DNA of 64,000 nt from Ornithodoros turicata (GCF_037126465.1 NC_088203.1:98580668-98644667), one strand, 5' to 3'; counted from the first letter of the stretch, positions 33,945-46,139 are shown. Numbers and translations are program-made. The notes: generated from the sequence alone by a model not told the origin.

Positions 33945-34444
33945 ATTTCATGTCATTGTTTTGCACTTGTACGCCGGTGTGTAAAATACACAAGTAACAT
34001 TCAAATGTGAATGTCAGCAAGAAGATTTTAGAGAATGCTCGAGGTAGCACCTCATCCCCAAATAGCAGTGGCTCGTAGTCAGAGTGACCGAGTTGCGCGA
34101 AGCTTGACTGGGAGGTTCGGAATTTGCCGTTCCCGTCTCTCTACCGCCCGTGCGGGCACGGCTAGGGTGTTGACTCTGCCGACTTCGCCCCGTGGGACTC
34201 TGTCGTCCCTGCGCCGCCCATTTAGCAACCTACTCGAACAGGAAAAACACCTTACTATCTCTTTTGTCGGATCGCTCGTGTCTTTCCGCGTGTATAGAGA
34301 CGCCCGTGGTGCCGTTACGTGTCTTTACCAATACCCCGGAATAATTAGGCCCATTGTACCCCTGCGCAACACCCCTCACTCTGTTTTCATTGTGCAGTTA
34401 CATCTGTCGACCAATTGTCACGACATCTTTGGCTAGCTCATCCA
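33945..34444 (+). other. unrecognised 133-codon ORF region
   Basis: The frame 34035-34436 is open with an Arg/Ser-rich start and VTCLYQYPGIIRPIVPL later. No motif that I know. It stops 9 bases before MITE M1 copy 2. It could be part of a decayed transposon. Confidence 0.3.
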
Positions 34445-34591
34445 CCCAAGCAGCACAATGTACTGAAAGTCGAGTGCAATAGGGGTGGACGGTATGTGTC
34501 TTATCAATGTTCTTTACGAGTCTGTTCAAGGCCTTCCACCTACCCGTCCACCCCTATTGCACTCGACTTTCAGTACATTTTGCTGCTTGGG
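34445..34591. mobile_element. palindromic MITE, family M1, copy 2
   Basis: 147 bp with the same CCCAAGCAGCACAATG inverted ends as 9166-9318, and the interior in the opposite orientation. The two arms differ at a couple of positions (for example ACATTTTGC against GCACAATGT). No target duplication is obvious. Confidence 0.85.
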
Positions 34592-35111
34592 CATACAGCC
34601 TGACGGGTTCCTCCACGCTTATCAAATGCGCAGCTGTGTCTAAAAATGGTACCGGCGGTGTGACCGACGTTCTCCTCCATGTCTGTCTTAGTCCCAGGTT
34701 ATCTGCTCTGTTATTTTGCCCTTTCTATGCTCAGAATAGCTCGTTTCGGTACCACCGTTTCAATACTACGGTACTGTTTCGTTCTACCAGTCATCTACTG
34801 TCTCACATGATGTGATGCGTGATGTCTCTTTTTCTTTTCTTACTATTTAACATATCCCCTCCCCCCAATCTCTATCTCATCGACATTATATTTTAGTTGT
34901 TGCTGTTGTTGTTGTTGCCGATGGCGTGCCTGATTAGTGCCTGCTTTTTCATCTGACTATCGTAGTTTGTAAAGAGGAGCGAACGTATATATTTGCGCTG
35001 AGTCGTCATCGGCGTCCCTTTTCTTTTTCGCGTATTGGTACGTTTATGAACTTGCCTTTTAACTTGTACAACACTTCGAAATTCCCCACCAGACTATAGT
35101 CAGGTGCATAA
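34592..35111. other. unassigned spacer
   Basis: TTG-type repeat TGTTGCTGTTGTTGTTG at about 34899. ATCCCCTCCCCCC near 34854 resembles a LINE 3' end but lacks context. No gene. Confidence 0.4.
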
Positions 35112-35115
35112 CTTA

Positions 35116-35404
35116 AGAAGGAGAAGAAATCTAGTCCGTCCGCTCTCAAAATATTACTGCGCCGCGGATAGGATGGCTGGACACAGTGATGTCACGCTCC
35201 CTACTTGCACGAGATAGTATAATCTATCATACTCACTCTGCTTCTGCTTCTGTTAAGACTGGCCGTATTACGCTTACGCTGCGGCAGAAAGTGCGCTCCC
35301 CCAATTAAGGCGAACGGTAGCGCCGCGACATTTCTCCTGGCGCGCTATTGCTCCTCTTTATCTCCAACGGCGTATATATTTGACGGACTAAATTTATTTT
35401 CCTT
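35116..35404. mobile_element. MITE M4 with TTAA flanks
   Basis: GAAGGAGAAGAAATCTAGTC is mirrored by GACTAAATTTATTTTCCTTC at the far end, giving roughly 25-bp imperfect inverted repeats. TTAA lies on both sides (about 35113-35116 and 35406-35409), the duplication expected for piggyBac-type insertion; TTAA could also be part of the arms. No ORF. Confidence 0.6.
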
Positions 35405-35948
35405 CTTAAGACGAACACGGCTTTTAGCTCCTAGGATCGTAGCAGTCCCGCTGGTGACACGAGCTGTCGGTTTTTTCTTCTTTTCTTTTTTTTTCTTTCT
35501 TACCGCTAATCCTTCGGACATTATCGGACCCAGGTATATTATCGAATATTCTCTATGTCATTAATCCCCTTATCTCGCTATACGGGAATCGACAAAGTGC
35601 CAAAATCGACTTGCGTATTCAGAGAGATAAGAGACCACGAGTGTCTGCGACTACAGAGGGTGAAAGCACTGCACGTATGTTTCCGTGTGATAAGTAGCGC
35701 TCGCCTGTTTGTTTTAGGTCGAATATTATTGATGCCTCAGCTAGTGGTGGTTGCTCACGCATTCTATCACATATGGCTATGGGAAATAGTGTGAGGTCTG
35801 GATACGAGTGAAACCTGAATGCTTTCCTATTATCTCTAGTTTCTTTGTTTTTTGTTAAGTAAAACAACGTTCTTTTATCTCAACAACAGCGACTGTAAGA
35901 TGAAAAACAGAGCAACAACTTTGGTCGTTGGTGTGCTGCATTGGCAAT

Positions 35949-36033
35949 GATTGTTTGTTTGTTTGTTTGTTTGTTTGTTTGTTTGTTTGTTTGTTTGTTT
36001 GTTTGTTTGTTTGTTTGTTTGTTTGTTTGTTTG
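35949..36033. repeat. (TTTG)n microsatellite, about 21 units
   Basis: Uninterrupted TTTG tetranucleotide array on the plus strand. Its translation as repeated FVCL or QTNK is an artefact. Confidence 0.97.
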
Positions 36034-36360
36034 TAAGTCAGAAAAAAGAAGAACGTTCAACGCATTGTGCAGCTTGAAAGTAATTCACTCCGCGAGCTGG
36101 GCTTTCAGAGCACTGGGCGCATGTGAAAAAGGTCAGGGTTAACAGGAAAAGTTCTGAACCGTTTTCCTCGCTCATCGTGCCGTTGTTCCTGCAAAAGGAA
36201 ATAACCACAGTAATCTGATTATAATCTTTATTCCTAAAAGTAAACAATAAATTCACACCAGTTCGCTAACTCCCTCTGGGAGGTAAACGCTTGTGACAAA
36301 AATGACCGTGAAAAGTTTATCAGATTTCCCACTGTAGGCATGAAGCTCGAGAGTAAATAG

Positions 36361-36639
36361 TAATAATTAATAATTTGGTGTTTACTTCGCGAGACAACTG
36401 AGATCATGAGCGACGCCACAGTGGTCGGTCTGTGGATTGCTTTTGCCCACTTGAGGGTTCTTTAACGTGCGATGAAAGCTCATCGCACGGCACCCCGTAT
36501 TTAACGTCCCTCGCGGAAGACGGCGTGTCTAAGCAACTTGTACCCTGCCACCAAGTTGCTGACGTCCTCGGCCGGGTTCGAACCCGCGATCTCAGGATCA
36601 GAAGGCGAACACGCTACCGACTGAGCCACCGAGGCCGGT
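36361..36639 (-). mobile_element. tRNA-derived SINE, group B, full length with perfect target duplication
   Basis: TCGAGAGTAAATAG at 36347-36360 and 36640-36653 is a perfect 14-bp target duplication. On the minus strand the head CCGGCCTCGGTGGCTCAGTC (A box) and GGGTTCGAACCC (B box near 36574-36585) begin the SINE, followed by GAGGACGTCAGCA, the body and a TTATTAATTATTA tail. The intact boxes and the clean duplication mark a fairly young insertion. Confidence 0.9.
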
Positions 36640-36653
36640 TCGAGAGTAAATAG

Positions 36654-39600
36654 GTCAGTACAACAACAACAGATAAGGTAATGATAATGATGAATTTGGA
36701 AACTCGCCAGATGAGATCCGGAGGTCAGTAAAAAAAGGCATACCCACAGTTCCATTTTGAACGTTCCTCAAGAAGTGAGTGCTTAGTGAGTCTTCACTCC
36801 TTGCTTGCAACCTTATTTCTAGCCTTGCAGTTCATATGTGTGCGCGCATTGTCAATGCAGCCACGGTGAAAGCTGTTGTTACCTTGTGATCACGTTCCTC
36901 GAGTTGCGGCTTTTTGTTGTTGCAAAAGCTTTACTCAGCTTTACTGGTTAAGAGAACAACCATCAAGCTAGGTAAGACAATACCCAGTTATTACTCGTGT
37001 ATAGTCGAGAACCGGCTTTTGGCAAAGTTTCGGCAACCGTTTCTTGATAGCAGCACACACAAGCATCAACCGACCGGTGCAGCATACCGCTATGAACCAG
37101 CGAACGCTACATAAAGCCTCAACAGAGGGAGCATTCCTCCTACACTCTATCACCGCAGATAATCTCTCTCTCTCTCTCTTTTTTTTTTCCCCCCGTCCCT
37201 TTTTATGTAAATTGATTTCGCTGCTTTATCAGGTCTCCTTTAAGTGGATAAGCGGATGAATTCCACTAAGAAATCGGATCAAATTATCTTCAAGAGATTA
37301 GTGGGAACAAAGTCTACGGAAGTTAGTTCGATATTATTCGGATTATTATCACTTCGGCTTTACTCTGCGGAACAGCCTCGCGAAAATCATAACGCTAGTG
37401 ACATAGACGCGAAGCTATTCCGAACACTTTAATGTATACAGTGTGTTGACTGAGAAGGTACGTTTCATTTCACATTCACAGTATTATGGTAAGGACTGTT
37501 GTGGCATGTTTACCAGTCACCACATGCTTATGTTGTAGTTGATGTAAGACAAACGCCCTGGGGCTATAAAATATATATATTACCATGATATGTAAAAGGT
37601 GTTCCTCGCCTAACGTGTTTAAAAAAAATTCAACGAAGAGATCTACTTTTACGAAGTGATCTTCGGTGAACTTTTGCTCCGATTTACGACCACTTAGTAG
37701 GGAATATATTTTGAAATGGAATGGGGAAAACATGGCATCGGCTTTCCGATTCTCGCAAAAAGACGTTACGTTGACTCGAAATAATTCGGAATTCAATTAC
37801 GAAAATTCAACTTTTCTCGAAATAAAGTTAATGTGTTCGTAAGTTGTGACAAAATTTCGCCGTTGACGCCATAATTTTCGAACGAAGAGACTTTTTCGCA
37901 GAAATTTTTAACACGCTATGTGATGATGATGACAGATAGAAAAAAAAAATGTTATGTGAAACACCTTGTATGCGGGTCCTTAATTCGATAGGTGCCAATG
38001 TAAACATCAAGCGGTACGTGTTCTCATTGCTGGTCTCTGCTGGTTCTCATACCCGTCAACCATCGAATGTCGCGCGTCGCATGGAGCGTGGAGGCCGTGG
38101 AGATTGCAGGGCAAGATTCGATAGATTATTGGCGATCACTGCGATGGTAATGACTGGCTGCACATAGGAAGGAGCGCCATGTTACAACGAGATTGCTATA
38201 AATATGATTCCGTGACGTTCTGCTGCTTTTTTGCAATACGGTGCGCGTTGTATTTGTCCCTGGCCTACAACAGCAATAGCGGCTTTTCCTTGTTTTAATT
38301 AGCATACTGGTTAGTACGTTAGCGCTCTGCACCTATTCTGGCTGTGATATCATTCATTAATGTTTGCTTTTTGAACCTGCGGAACTTTTTAGCAGGCCAC
38401 GTACTCCAGAGAACAGCCATGGGTAACAATGCATGCAAGTAAGGAACAACAATCCCCCTCTTAGAGACAAAAAAATGCGTGTCAACAAACCAGGAAAGCC
38501 CTCCGGATTTGTCGTGATTTGTCGCGTTCCCATCATCTCGGGAGTACTCCTCGCCAATATAACCAACGTGGAAACATGTTCACAAGGTAGATACACAAGA
38601 TCACCAAGTCGCCTCATGGAATTTTTTTCACAGCACGCCCCACAAATGCTTTGTGGGAATAAAAATGATGACTGACGATGTACACTAGGGGAAATAAAAA
38701 AAAATAGTGAAGCTTAGAAGTTCAGCTTCCCATTCGTAACAGCAGTGAGATGTCGATTCGTTTTTCGACCTCGTGTGTACAAAGAAAACATGTCGCGTGT
38801 TGGAATATAGCGTCCTAAGCTGTCTCACCAGGTTGTAAAGGAAGTTTCCTCAATATCCAGTGGCTCAACTTGCGAAATATTGTCGTCGTTCTACTGCCTT
38901 TCATACTTCGATGTTATACGATGCAGCGAGTTTTAGGGGCACGGAGGAGACGCAAGCTGTTACACTAGTGCACACATCAGTACTTATCTAGCGCTCACAA
39001 AAAGAGGAAGCAGCTTGCGACATTGGACTCCATATTGTTGCGAGAGCAGGAATTCAAGATTTCTTCATGCATTGCGTATTCTGCTTCACCTAACAATGTT
39101 CAAGGCCGTCAGGGTCTTCAATCATTTATGACGTCCCTGACAACCACTGGCATTCATCACACATTGACATCGGTCATTTTTCAAGCATTTGGAACGGGTC
39201 CGGCACTCTCACAACAAATTTGCGAGTTGGCTTGAAGTGAACAATGTGTAAAGATGGTCAACTCTACAGCTGCAATGCATCGTTGAAAACAGAAAAACTC
39301 ATCCAGAATGTTACTTTGATTTTTTTTTTTCAGTAAGATTGTCTGCACAGTTTGTAGTGTGGCAATGTAAAGTATTTGATGATGATGATTCTGATGATCC
39401 GAGTTTTTATGGCTCATCGACAACTCATGTCATCTTAATGCGAAAAAGTTTGCAAAGTTTGCTCTCGAGCAATGCTTGTATATACTGCAGTAAAGCACGC
39501 TTTAACGGGGGTGTAGAAGAAGATAAAGTCGAAGCATTTTTCTATTTTTTTCTAACCCTATTTCGCTTAAATAAAAACAAGTTCAAATTAGTAGTGAAAT

Positions 39601-39884
39601 TAATAATCCGAAACGTTATCACAATACGCGAGACTGACGCTGTTGACATTCAACCTTGCTGCAATTCTTAGTCCATGTCAGAGTCACCTGCAAGACCGTC
39701 GATGTCTTCTGATGTTCTTGGAATTCCTCTTGTCTACCGGTTTGCTCCAGACGCTGTAGCCGCTGTAGGCCAGAAGGCTGTAGAGTCATACTCTTTATCT
39801 CAATGACCATTGGTGCTTCTGTCGTGTGTCTTTTTCCTCTTCTTCGTCTTCCTTTTTGCGGCGTAGCGCAGCCAGTGGAGGAGA
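36654..39884. other. gene-poor stretch
   Basis: TC repeats at 37162-37180, an AT dinucleotide run at 37571-37580 and a GATGAT run at 37921-37931. A possible foldback end AAACACCTTGTA at about 37960 resembles the CAGGGTG family but no left end was found. Open frames (38433-38675, 39339-39671) carry no known motif. Confidence 0.4.
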
Positions 39885-40020
39885 GGGGGGGAATTTATTG
39901 GCAGAAAAAAAGAAAAAAAAAAGAAAGTGGAAAGGTCAGGCATGCAGCACGCAGGCTTGCTATTCCCTAAACAAAACAACAACGTAAATACGAGAGAAAA
40001 AGAAATAACAAAAAGACAAA

Positions 40021-40051
<31 letters not shown>

Positions 40052-40267
40052 AATAAACTCTGCTCACAGGAAGCCCAGGAAGCCTATATCACGCAGAAAG
40101 CGGAGCACCGCTTTTGTGACACTCCACTGACTAGCTCGCTGCACGGGGCCAAGGAGTGTTGCGAGAGAAACGTCTGTCCGTCCGTCCGTCCGTGCACCCA
40201 AGCTCTGAGAGGTGTTGCCAGAGCACGGCCCGATGATGGTGGTGACGCTGACAGTGGAGGAGCTCAA
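39885..40267 (-). mobile_element. LINE C-terminus and 3' end
   Basis: The minus frame ends with LATLLGPVQRASQW and AVLRFLRDIGFLGFL to a stop at 40064. This resembles the end of the 7549-8300 LINE (FSLLGPVRD, TFLRDSGL). The 3' UTR contains an AAAT-repeat (40018-40054) and closes with GGAATAGCAAGCCTGCG and AATAAATTCCCCCC near 39885-39900. It is 5'-truncated, with no zinc motif. GTCC repeats at 40170-40192 lie inside the coding part. Confidence 0.75.
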
Positions 40268-40980
40268 TTGTTGTGCTGGTACATAACATTAACTTCATTC
40301 TCATATCTCACATCTAATGTTTCTCATGTAATTGGGTAGTGTACTGCTCTCCAGCGGTGAATCACCCGATGTCATAGTCACGATTTATTTGTTGTTGTTG
40401 TTGTCGTAGTTTAAATGTATTCGTACTTGGTCCATAGTCAAATTCAGGCTACGAACGCTCTCCTCTAAAAGCACTACAAACATTTTTGGACAGCGTAGGA
40501 CTTCCGGCCTCACTGTAAGGTTCGTTAATTTCATTAAATTACCGCGAAAAAATGTGGTAAAGCAATGTCTATGACTAGAAAACATGCCACTCATCATCAC
40601 CAAAATAAAATTGTGTTGTTTTTGTGGTTAAATGGCGAGCTGACTCTTTTCTGGTGACAACCTTACACAGGGTATCAGGAAACCACGACAGCAACTCGTG
40701 AAACATCAACACGTGTGTTTTTTTCGCCGAGCAAGAAAAAGGGGGAAAAAAATAGCGTATCTAGTGAGTCTGAATGAGGAAATTTTCCACTTACTTTGTG
40801 GCTCACTACCCCAACGAGCACTGGCGAAATTTTGCTCGTAAACACGGGATTCATCGCACATTGATTAAACAAGTTGTTACTGAAGCAATGAAGCTGCTGT
40901 GTCTATCGTTTTCCCTCTTGAGCTTTTGCTATTCATCGCCTTCTATTCCAGATGAACTTTCACCAACTGCCCCGTATTCA
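40268..40980. other. unassigned spacer
   Basis: No recognised gene. The frame 40774-41022 (+) starts in the GGCTCACTACCCC dispersed word, so it is probably repeat-derived. Confidence 0.4.
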
Positions 40981-40995
40981 TACCCTGGTGAAGCC

Positions 40996-41290
40996 TTAGA
41001 TTTTTTAAAAAATCTGTATTAGCGCCGCCAAGCACCTGAGCGGTGTACAGACGTGCACAAAAATGGAGAGAGGACGGCAGGAAAGGGGGAACAAGGGGTT
41101 AGTAAGCGTCTTGGGCCGACTTCCAGAGAAAGTGTGACGACATTCGTCAGAGAGTCTGCCGAAAAACCCGGGGAAAACCTCATACAGCACAGCGGGTGGT
41201 AGGATTCGAACCTACCACCTCCCAGACTTCAGTGCGACCTTGACTACCACCGACGAGCGGGCGCTTTAACCCGCTCGGCAATGCCGCTAG
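40996..41290 (-). mobile_element. tRNA-derived SINE, group A1, full length
   Basis: On the minus strand GGCATTGCCGAGCGGGTTAA (A box) and AGGTTCGAATCC (B box near 41205) lead into the central domain (GGTTTTCCCCGGGTTTTTCG, GTCGGCCCAAGACGC) and the tail GGTGCTTGGCGGCGC. TACCCTGGTGAAGCC at 40981-40995 and TACCCTGGTGAGGCA at 41291-41305 form a target duplication with two mismatches. The bases 40996-41018 are a T/A-rich 3' tail. Confidence 0.85.
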
Positions 41291-41305
41291 TACCCTGGTG
41301 AGGCA

Positions 41306-42130
41306 ATGATAATGTTAATACAATGTTAATGTTTTTACAAAAGCAAGCGCCACCTGTGGCACGAAAGGGTTCATGGGAACTAAGAGCGCCTTAGAGCATG
41401 ACGAGACGGCCAGAGGCTGAAGAAGAAGAACAACAACAACAACAACAACATTCCCAGCGTGCGCAGCATCAGCAGTGTCAACCGGGGTAAACCATAACCG
41501 GAGCAGACGACGGAGCAGTGTCTCTCAAAGTTCCCATGCTGCTTTGCGCTGAGCGCTTGGTGGCGCGTGCATCTTTGTCAGATCGTGTATTAAGAGAGAA
41601 AAAAAAATTAACAAACGCGATCATTATATAGAAATAGCAAACGAAGAGCATGTAAGGGCTGTTCCCTCGCAACACGTAGACTGACTACAACAAAAATATC
41701 ATCATTCATAAGGAACAGGTCAGTAACTTATAGCTGGCGCATGAGGTGAATTCCTGCTTTGACTTTGCCGTAGTTCCAACATAGCTTACCACGGCTTCTA
41801 CCCCTTTGTGTACATTATGCTTTCGTTCCTGGACGTGACTGGAAAGTTCCAGCAACGACTCCAACGTGTTTTTCTCAGGCGGTCACTTTGACAATGCGCT
41901 CACCAGCTGGGACCATCGTGTAAACCGCCCGAAGTGCTTTCTCAGCGCGGTTTGCAGAACGGCCACCGTCGATGCTGTACAAGACGCGAAAAAGACTAGT
42001 TGTTGAACAAAAATTAACCAATCAACTAGAAATCAAGGCCGCAAGTTCGCCTCGTTTTTTATTCTATCCAACAAAAAGAACAACTTTATCGAAAAAAAAA
42101 AATGATTGATGAGCATTTTAATCGCCAGGG
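41306..42130. other. unassigned spacer
   Basis: AAC trinucleotide repeat at 41428-41450. CAAAAGCAAGCGCC at 41339 also occurs at 63131. No gene. Confidence 0.45.
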
Positions 42131-43075
42131 GGGATACCCTACGGCATTACTGGCGGTAATGCTGTGAAATGGTATATTGAGTCGCCTCACATTGCAGACT
42201 TGTCGTAACGCCTTACAGTACGTAATGCCTTAGGTAATTGCGTTACTAGTGACCAATCACTTTGAGTAATTTTGCGAGTAATCAATTGTTTTGCGAGCAA
42301 GTAATTTTTCAAGTAACCTTATTACAATTTTGGGTATCGATTGCCGAGTAATCGATTACTTTTCCCCTGAATTTAATTCATAGACGCAACCAACCCACAG
42401 GCTGCATCACAGACTTTCCTATCTGCTTTGCTTTCCGCTGCAATAAGTGGAGGTCATTGTAATAGCATTCGGCACATGCATTTTGAGTGCCAGGGGGCAA
42501 CTTAATATCTTCCTGACGCGACTTGCTGTTTGTACAGTAGGGTTAGCTTCGGACATAGTGAGTCACCAGGAATTTCCAATTTAGAATGTAGCGCAGCTGC
42601 GTCCTTCAATTGGGAATACTTCAAGGGTCCACGGCTTGGAAGAAGATGCATAAAGAGGTTGCTCAGAACACTGAGTTCGTAGTTGCGGTTGTCTTTCCTC
42701 TTCGACACTGCCATGTCGATTAGCTTCCTGATTGATCGTCATTGCTTCAGCTTTTCGGAAATTTTATGGTGATGACGTAGAGTAGAGACGGAAACAATGT
42801 GTTCTTATAAACAAAATCTCCTATACTCTTCAAAGACGACGAACTCCAATCTCAGAAAGCTTGTCAAAGTATTGGTAATTTCACGAATTTTAATTGGCCA
42901 TGTGACTTATTATTATCGAAAGTGACGGTCAAAGTGACGCCTCACTTTTTAGCCTTTACTTGAGAATTTTAGCCCACCCATTTGTAACGGTAAAAAGCTT
43001 TTTTTTTTCACCTGAGTAATAGTAATGATAATTAATTACCCCTTTTCGAGTAACGCGTACTGCCCTTACTCTAGT
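42131..43075. mobile_element. possible degenerate DNA transposon with GTAAT subterminal words
   Basis: The left portion (42140-42370) repeats GTAAT/ATTAC words (GTAATGCC, GTAATTGCGTTACTAG, GAGTAATCGATTACTTTT) and the right portion (43010-43070) has GAGTAATAGTAATGATAATT and GAGTAACGCGTACTG. Such runs are typical of hAT-type element ends. Inside, the minus frame 42714-42502 (MAVSKRKDNRNYELSVL) with a good start context is open for 70 codons but has no domain that I know. Boundaries and superfamily are uncertain. Confidence 0.35.
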
Positions 43076-44292
43076 TGTCTGATCGTCCTTTTTTTTCCCC
43101 TTTCTCAGTGCTTTCATGGCAGGCTGTATATATTCTCGTTTGTGGTGTACTGCCCAGTAGGCTGTTATTCAGCTGTTGGCAGGAACGTTATCAAATAAAT
43201 AAAATAAAAACAGTGAGGACCCAAGTCCTACAGTGTCCAAAAACTTTAGAAGTGCTTTTAGGGAACCTCATTAACGAAGACTACAGTGTCCTTTAAGTCG
43301 TTATCTCTACGTCATAAAAAACAAAAGCAGACTCTTTCTTTCACATGACACATTCCACATACATTCACCCCCTCATTTTTTTAAAGAGCAAATTCTCGCA
43401 GCACCATTGCACATCCCATCTCGTGTTGACTGTCATTATATTGCAGCGATCCTACTTCCCAGGACACATGCATTCTTTAATACAACAACAACAACAAGAG
43501 ATAAATGAATGATATGATACAGCCTTCCATCTCCGTTGCTGTGCATCAACTCTGACATTCTTTCGCAGCATCATAAAAAAATGTCAGCCCTTCCCCCCTT
43601 CCCTCTGTAGTGCTTTACCTTGAGGCTAATCAACGGATAAATCATTTTCCTTATCCCAGCTCCCATATATTAGGTTTTTGAAGAAAAAAAACGACAGTAT
43701 TCGGACCGCCTTAAAAAATTGTTTTGCGCAAACGCCTTCCGGTGATACCACACAAAGCACAAAAGTATCCCAGGGATGTGTAAAAATATTCCCGGGTCAA
43801 TATTTGCTCCGTGTATTAGTGGACACAGTCTTGCGCATTCTTACAAGCGGTAATATAATCTACAAGCACGACGTCGTACCCGCTGGTAAACCTATTGCGG
43901 TGTGTGTACGCTGTTATGTTAACGACTCGCAAAAAAAGGAAAAGAAATTAGGAAGCGCACAAAATTGCTGCTTTCAGCCTGTCGTCTTCTCCTCCCCCTT
44001 CTGGTTCCTCTCGCGGAAAATGGGTCGATTTTCTGGTTAATCTATACCCCTCGATCGATACCATAACTGATTACAGGCAGACGAAACAGCGGGCAGAGGA
44101 GTGGGAAATATGGGGAAGTGAGGGGAAAATAAGGTAATCATGCGAAGACAGCTCTTCCCTCCAGAGCCATAACGGTTAGCATTCCCTTCATACTCCACCT
44201 GTAAATAGATTACTTGTGCCAGAGGAAGACGAACAAGCACAACATAAGCCTCTTCCGAAGGCAAAGAAAGATGTAGCAAGGACTGCAGCACG
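43076..44292. other. unassigned spacer
   Basis: The frame 43678-44040 (+) is open for 120 codons without a recognised motif. CAACAA repeats at 43483-43497. No gene is called. Confidence 0.4.
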
Positions 44293-44296
44293 TTAA

Positions 44297-44444
44297 AGGC
44301 TGGTTCACATTACAGCGCTTACGGCTGCGTACGGAGTCTAACGTGTACCTTCGTTCCATCCAGAAGGATGTTCCGTTGCAATGATTCGCTGTCATCAGAC
44401 GTAACATGCAAGCGCAACCGTAAACGCAGCAGTGTGAACCAGGC
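44297..44444. mobile_element. MITE M5 with TTAA target duplication (148 bp)
   Basis: TTAA at 44293-44296 and 44445-44448 flanks ends AGGCTGGTTCACATTAC and GTGTGAACCAGGC. Inward, GCTTACGGCTGCG on the left is mirrored by CGCAACCGTAAACGC on the right. TTAA duplication plus short inverted ends fits a piggyBac-type non-autonomous element. No ORF. Confidence 0.75.
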
Positions 44445-44448
44445 TTAA

Positions 44449-45055
44449 AATCTGTTAAGGTGTTTAGCACCTACCGTAATCTTCCACTAATTAATTTGTT
44501 AATTCGTTAATCGGTACCGTACTTAATCTACTGAAATACATCATTATGTTACATAGACGGGTAGAAATCCAGCGAACCGGTAGGGAAGTATGAAGGGAGT
44601 TGCCTCAGGACGAGACTCTAAAATAGCTTGTACGATATAATGTTGAAGGGATACAACGACAGTTTTAGTAACGCTCATTTACAGTACGCGTAAGTGCAGT
44701 AGAATATAGAACTACAACTACAAACGTATATTCATGATGACTGGTTAGCAGAAAACCCCTCATGTGGAACGCGATAACCTGCGCACAACGTGAAAAATCA
44801 CCAGCAAAGCCTGACAGGGCTGCGTTATACCTTTGAGCTTATATTCTCTGGGCTATAGCATTCTGGCACAGTCTCACGTCAGAGTCTCACGTCTCCCATA
44901 GGCTCCATCTGGAATAAGTACGTACCAATTATTTCCCTGTGTTCTTGTCTTGCCTTGGGGATATGCCACCCAGCCAATAAAACGACGAGTCTGGGACTAT
45001 TAAAGTAATGCCACTGTGATATGGGAACATCTTCAATTGTCCTTCAAATCAATGG
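44449..45055. other. unassigned spacer
   Basis: No recognised feature. Confidence 0.4.
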
Positions 45056-45163
45056 TATGCGTAGCGCCACAAAGCGTGTAATGTGTCAAGCTGTCAGTCA
45101 GCATTGGATCCAATGTTCACTCAAAGGTTGAGACGTTTCACACTTGATGGCGCTACACGCATG
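45056..45163. mobile_element. small MITE-like inverted repeat around GCGCCA
   Basis: TATGCGTAGCGCCACAAAG on the left is the approximate inverse of CTTGATGGCGCTACACGCATG on the right, over 108 bp. Short element with no ORF. Confidence 0.45.
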
Positions 45164-45261
45164 TGCAAAGGCAACTGGTTTCAACTGGTCATTGATGACT
45201 GTCCGTGTGAGAGGAGTAAAACAAAAGCTCACCAATCACGAGTGGCTACGGCCTAAAGGCC

Positions 45262-45853
45262 AAAACGCATGGAGCGTTTTCCGACGTTTTCAGGGTGCGC
45301 GCGCGCGCTCGGCGTGCGTGTGGCCTCCGAAGAACCAGTTCTTCAACACGCGCGGAGGGTGTAGTATTGCCAACTGTAGGATGGGACAACCGCAAGCCTG
45401 CCCACAACACGTTTCAACAATAGTACTTCCCTCACCCAAAAAACGAAGAGTAGGAATGCGGAGGGTGTACGCCGGAATCTGCCGACTCAGACTCCGAGGA
45501 CTCCCCGAGGACTCCCCGAGGACTGGACCGAACGATGGCCACCGTGGCGGTAGACAAGGTTGCGTATGAGCAGCTCGCATACATTTTTGGGACGCTATAC
45601 ACCACACTAAATTTATTTCTACATTTGAACGATATCTGGAATGAATGAACGCAGAAGCCGTAGGAAAGAAGAGCATCGGCACATTCTTACAGACATCTGT
45701 GGTCGACGAATATAGGAACATTGGCGAGCGTCACTCGCTCTGCACGCGTCCCTTGCGTTTCGTGTGGTCGTCTCGCGGGCGTTTCTTCCCCGCGTGTGCA
45801 AGGCCATGGCGTGCGCGCAACGTATTGACGCTGGGAAAACGTCCCATGCGTTT
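45262..45853. mobile_element. TIR element with AAACGCATGG ends (about 590 bp)
   Basis: AAAACGCATGGAGCGTTTTCC at the left is mirrored by GGGAAAACGTCCCATGCGTTT at the right, with GCGCGC-rich stretches inside both. The inverted match extends for about 55 bp with gaps. Inside is a short tandem array of CGAGGACTCCC (about 45497-45525), and CAACTGTAGGATGGGACAA, a word shared with 63100. The 141-codon frame 45144-45569 starts outside the element and crosses it, so it is probably not a gene. No target duplication was resolved. Confidence 0.55.
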
Positions 45854-46139
45854 CAATATCAATATAGCGCGAATCGGCTCAAGGTAACCCACGATCGAAT
45901 CCTGCAACCGTGGTGCTGTCTTGGTGTCTTCCTGATTTCTCTTCTTCCTTTTTTCTTCCTTCCTTTTAAGGCTAATGGCGGAACAGCTTCCTGTAGCCAA
46001 CAGCTTCCGTGCAGCACAGCAGCATCTGGCACGCGAACGGCTTTGCAGCCGCACTACCATCAGCAGGGCGAGTTAGGAGATTAGTCTGCGGTTTGCAACC
46101 TTGTATCTCCTCGTTCGTATGTCTATACCGTGTAATCTA

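Noticed and set aside
35951..36142. Protein-like repeat FVCLFVCL on the TTTG tract
   Set aside because: Pure translation of a tetranucleotide microsatellite on either strand.
37440..37970. Complete CAGGGTG foldback ending at AAACACCTTGTA
   Set aside because: Only a right-end-like word is seen, with no inverted partner.
45144..45569. 141-codon ORF as a gene
   Set aside because: It crosses the terminal repeat of a TIR element and includes a short tandem repeat.
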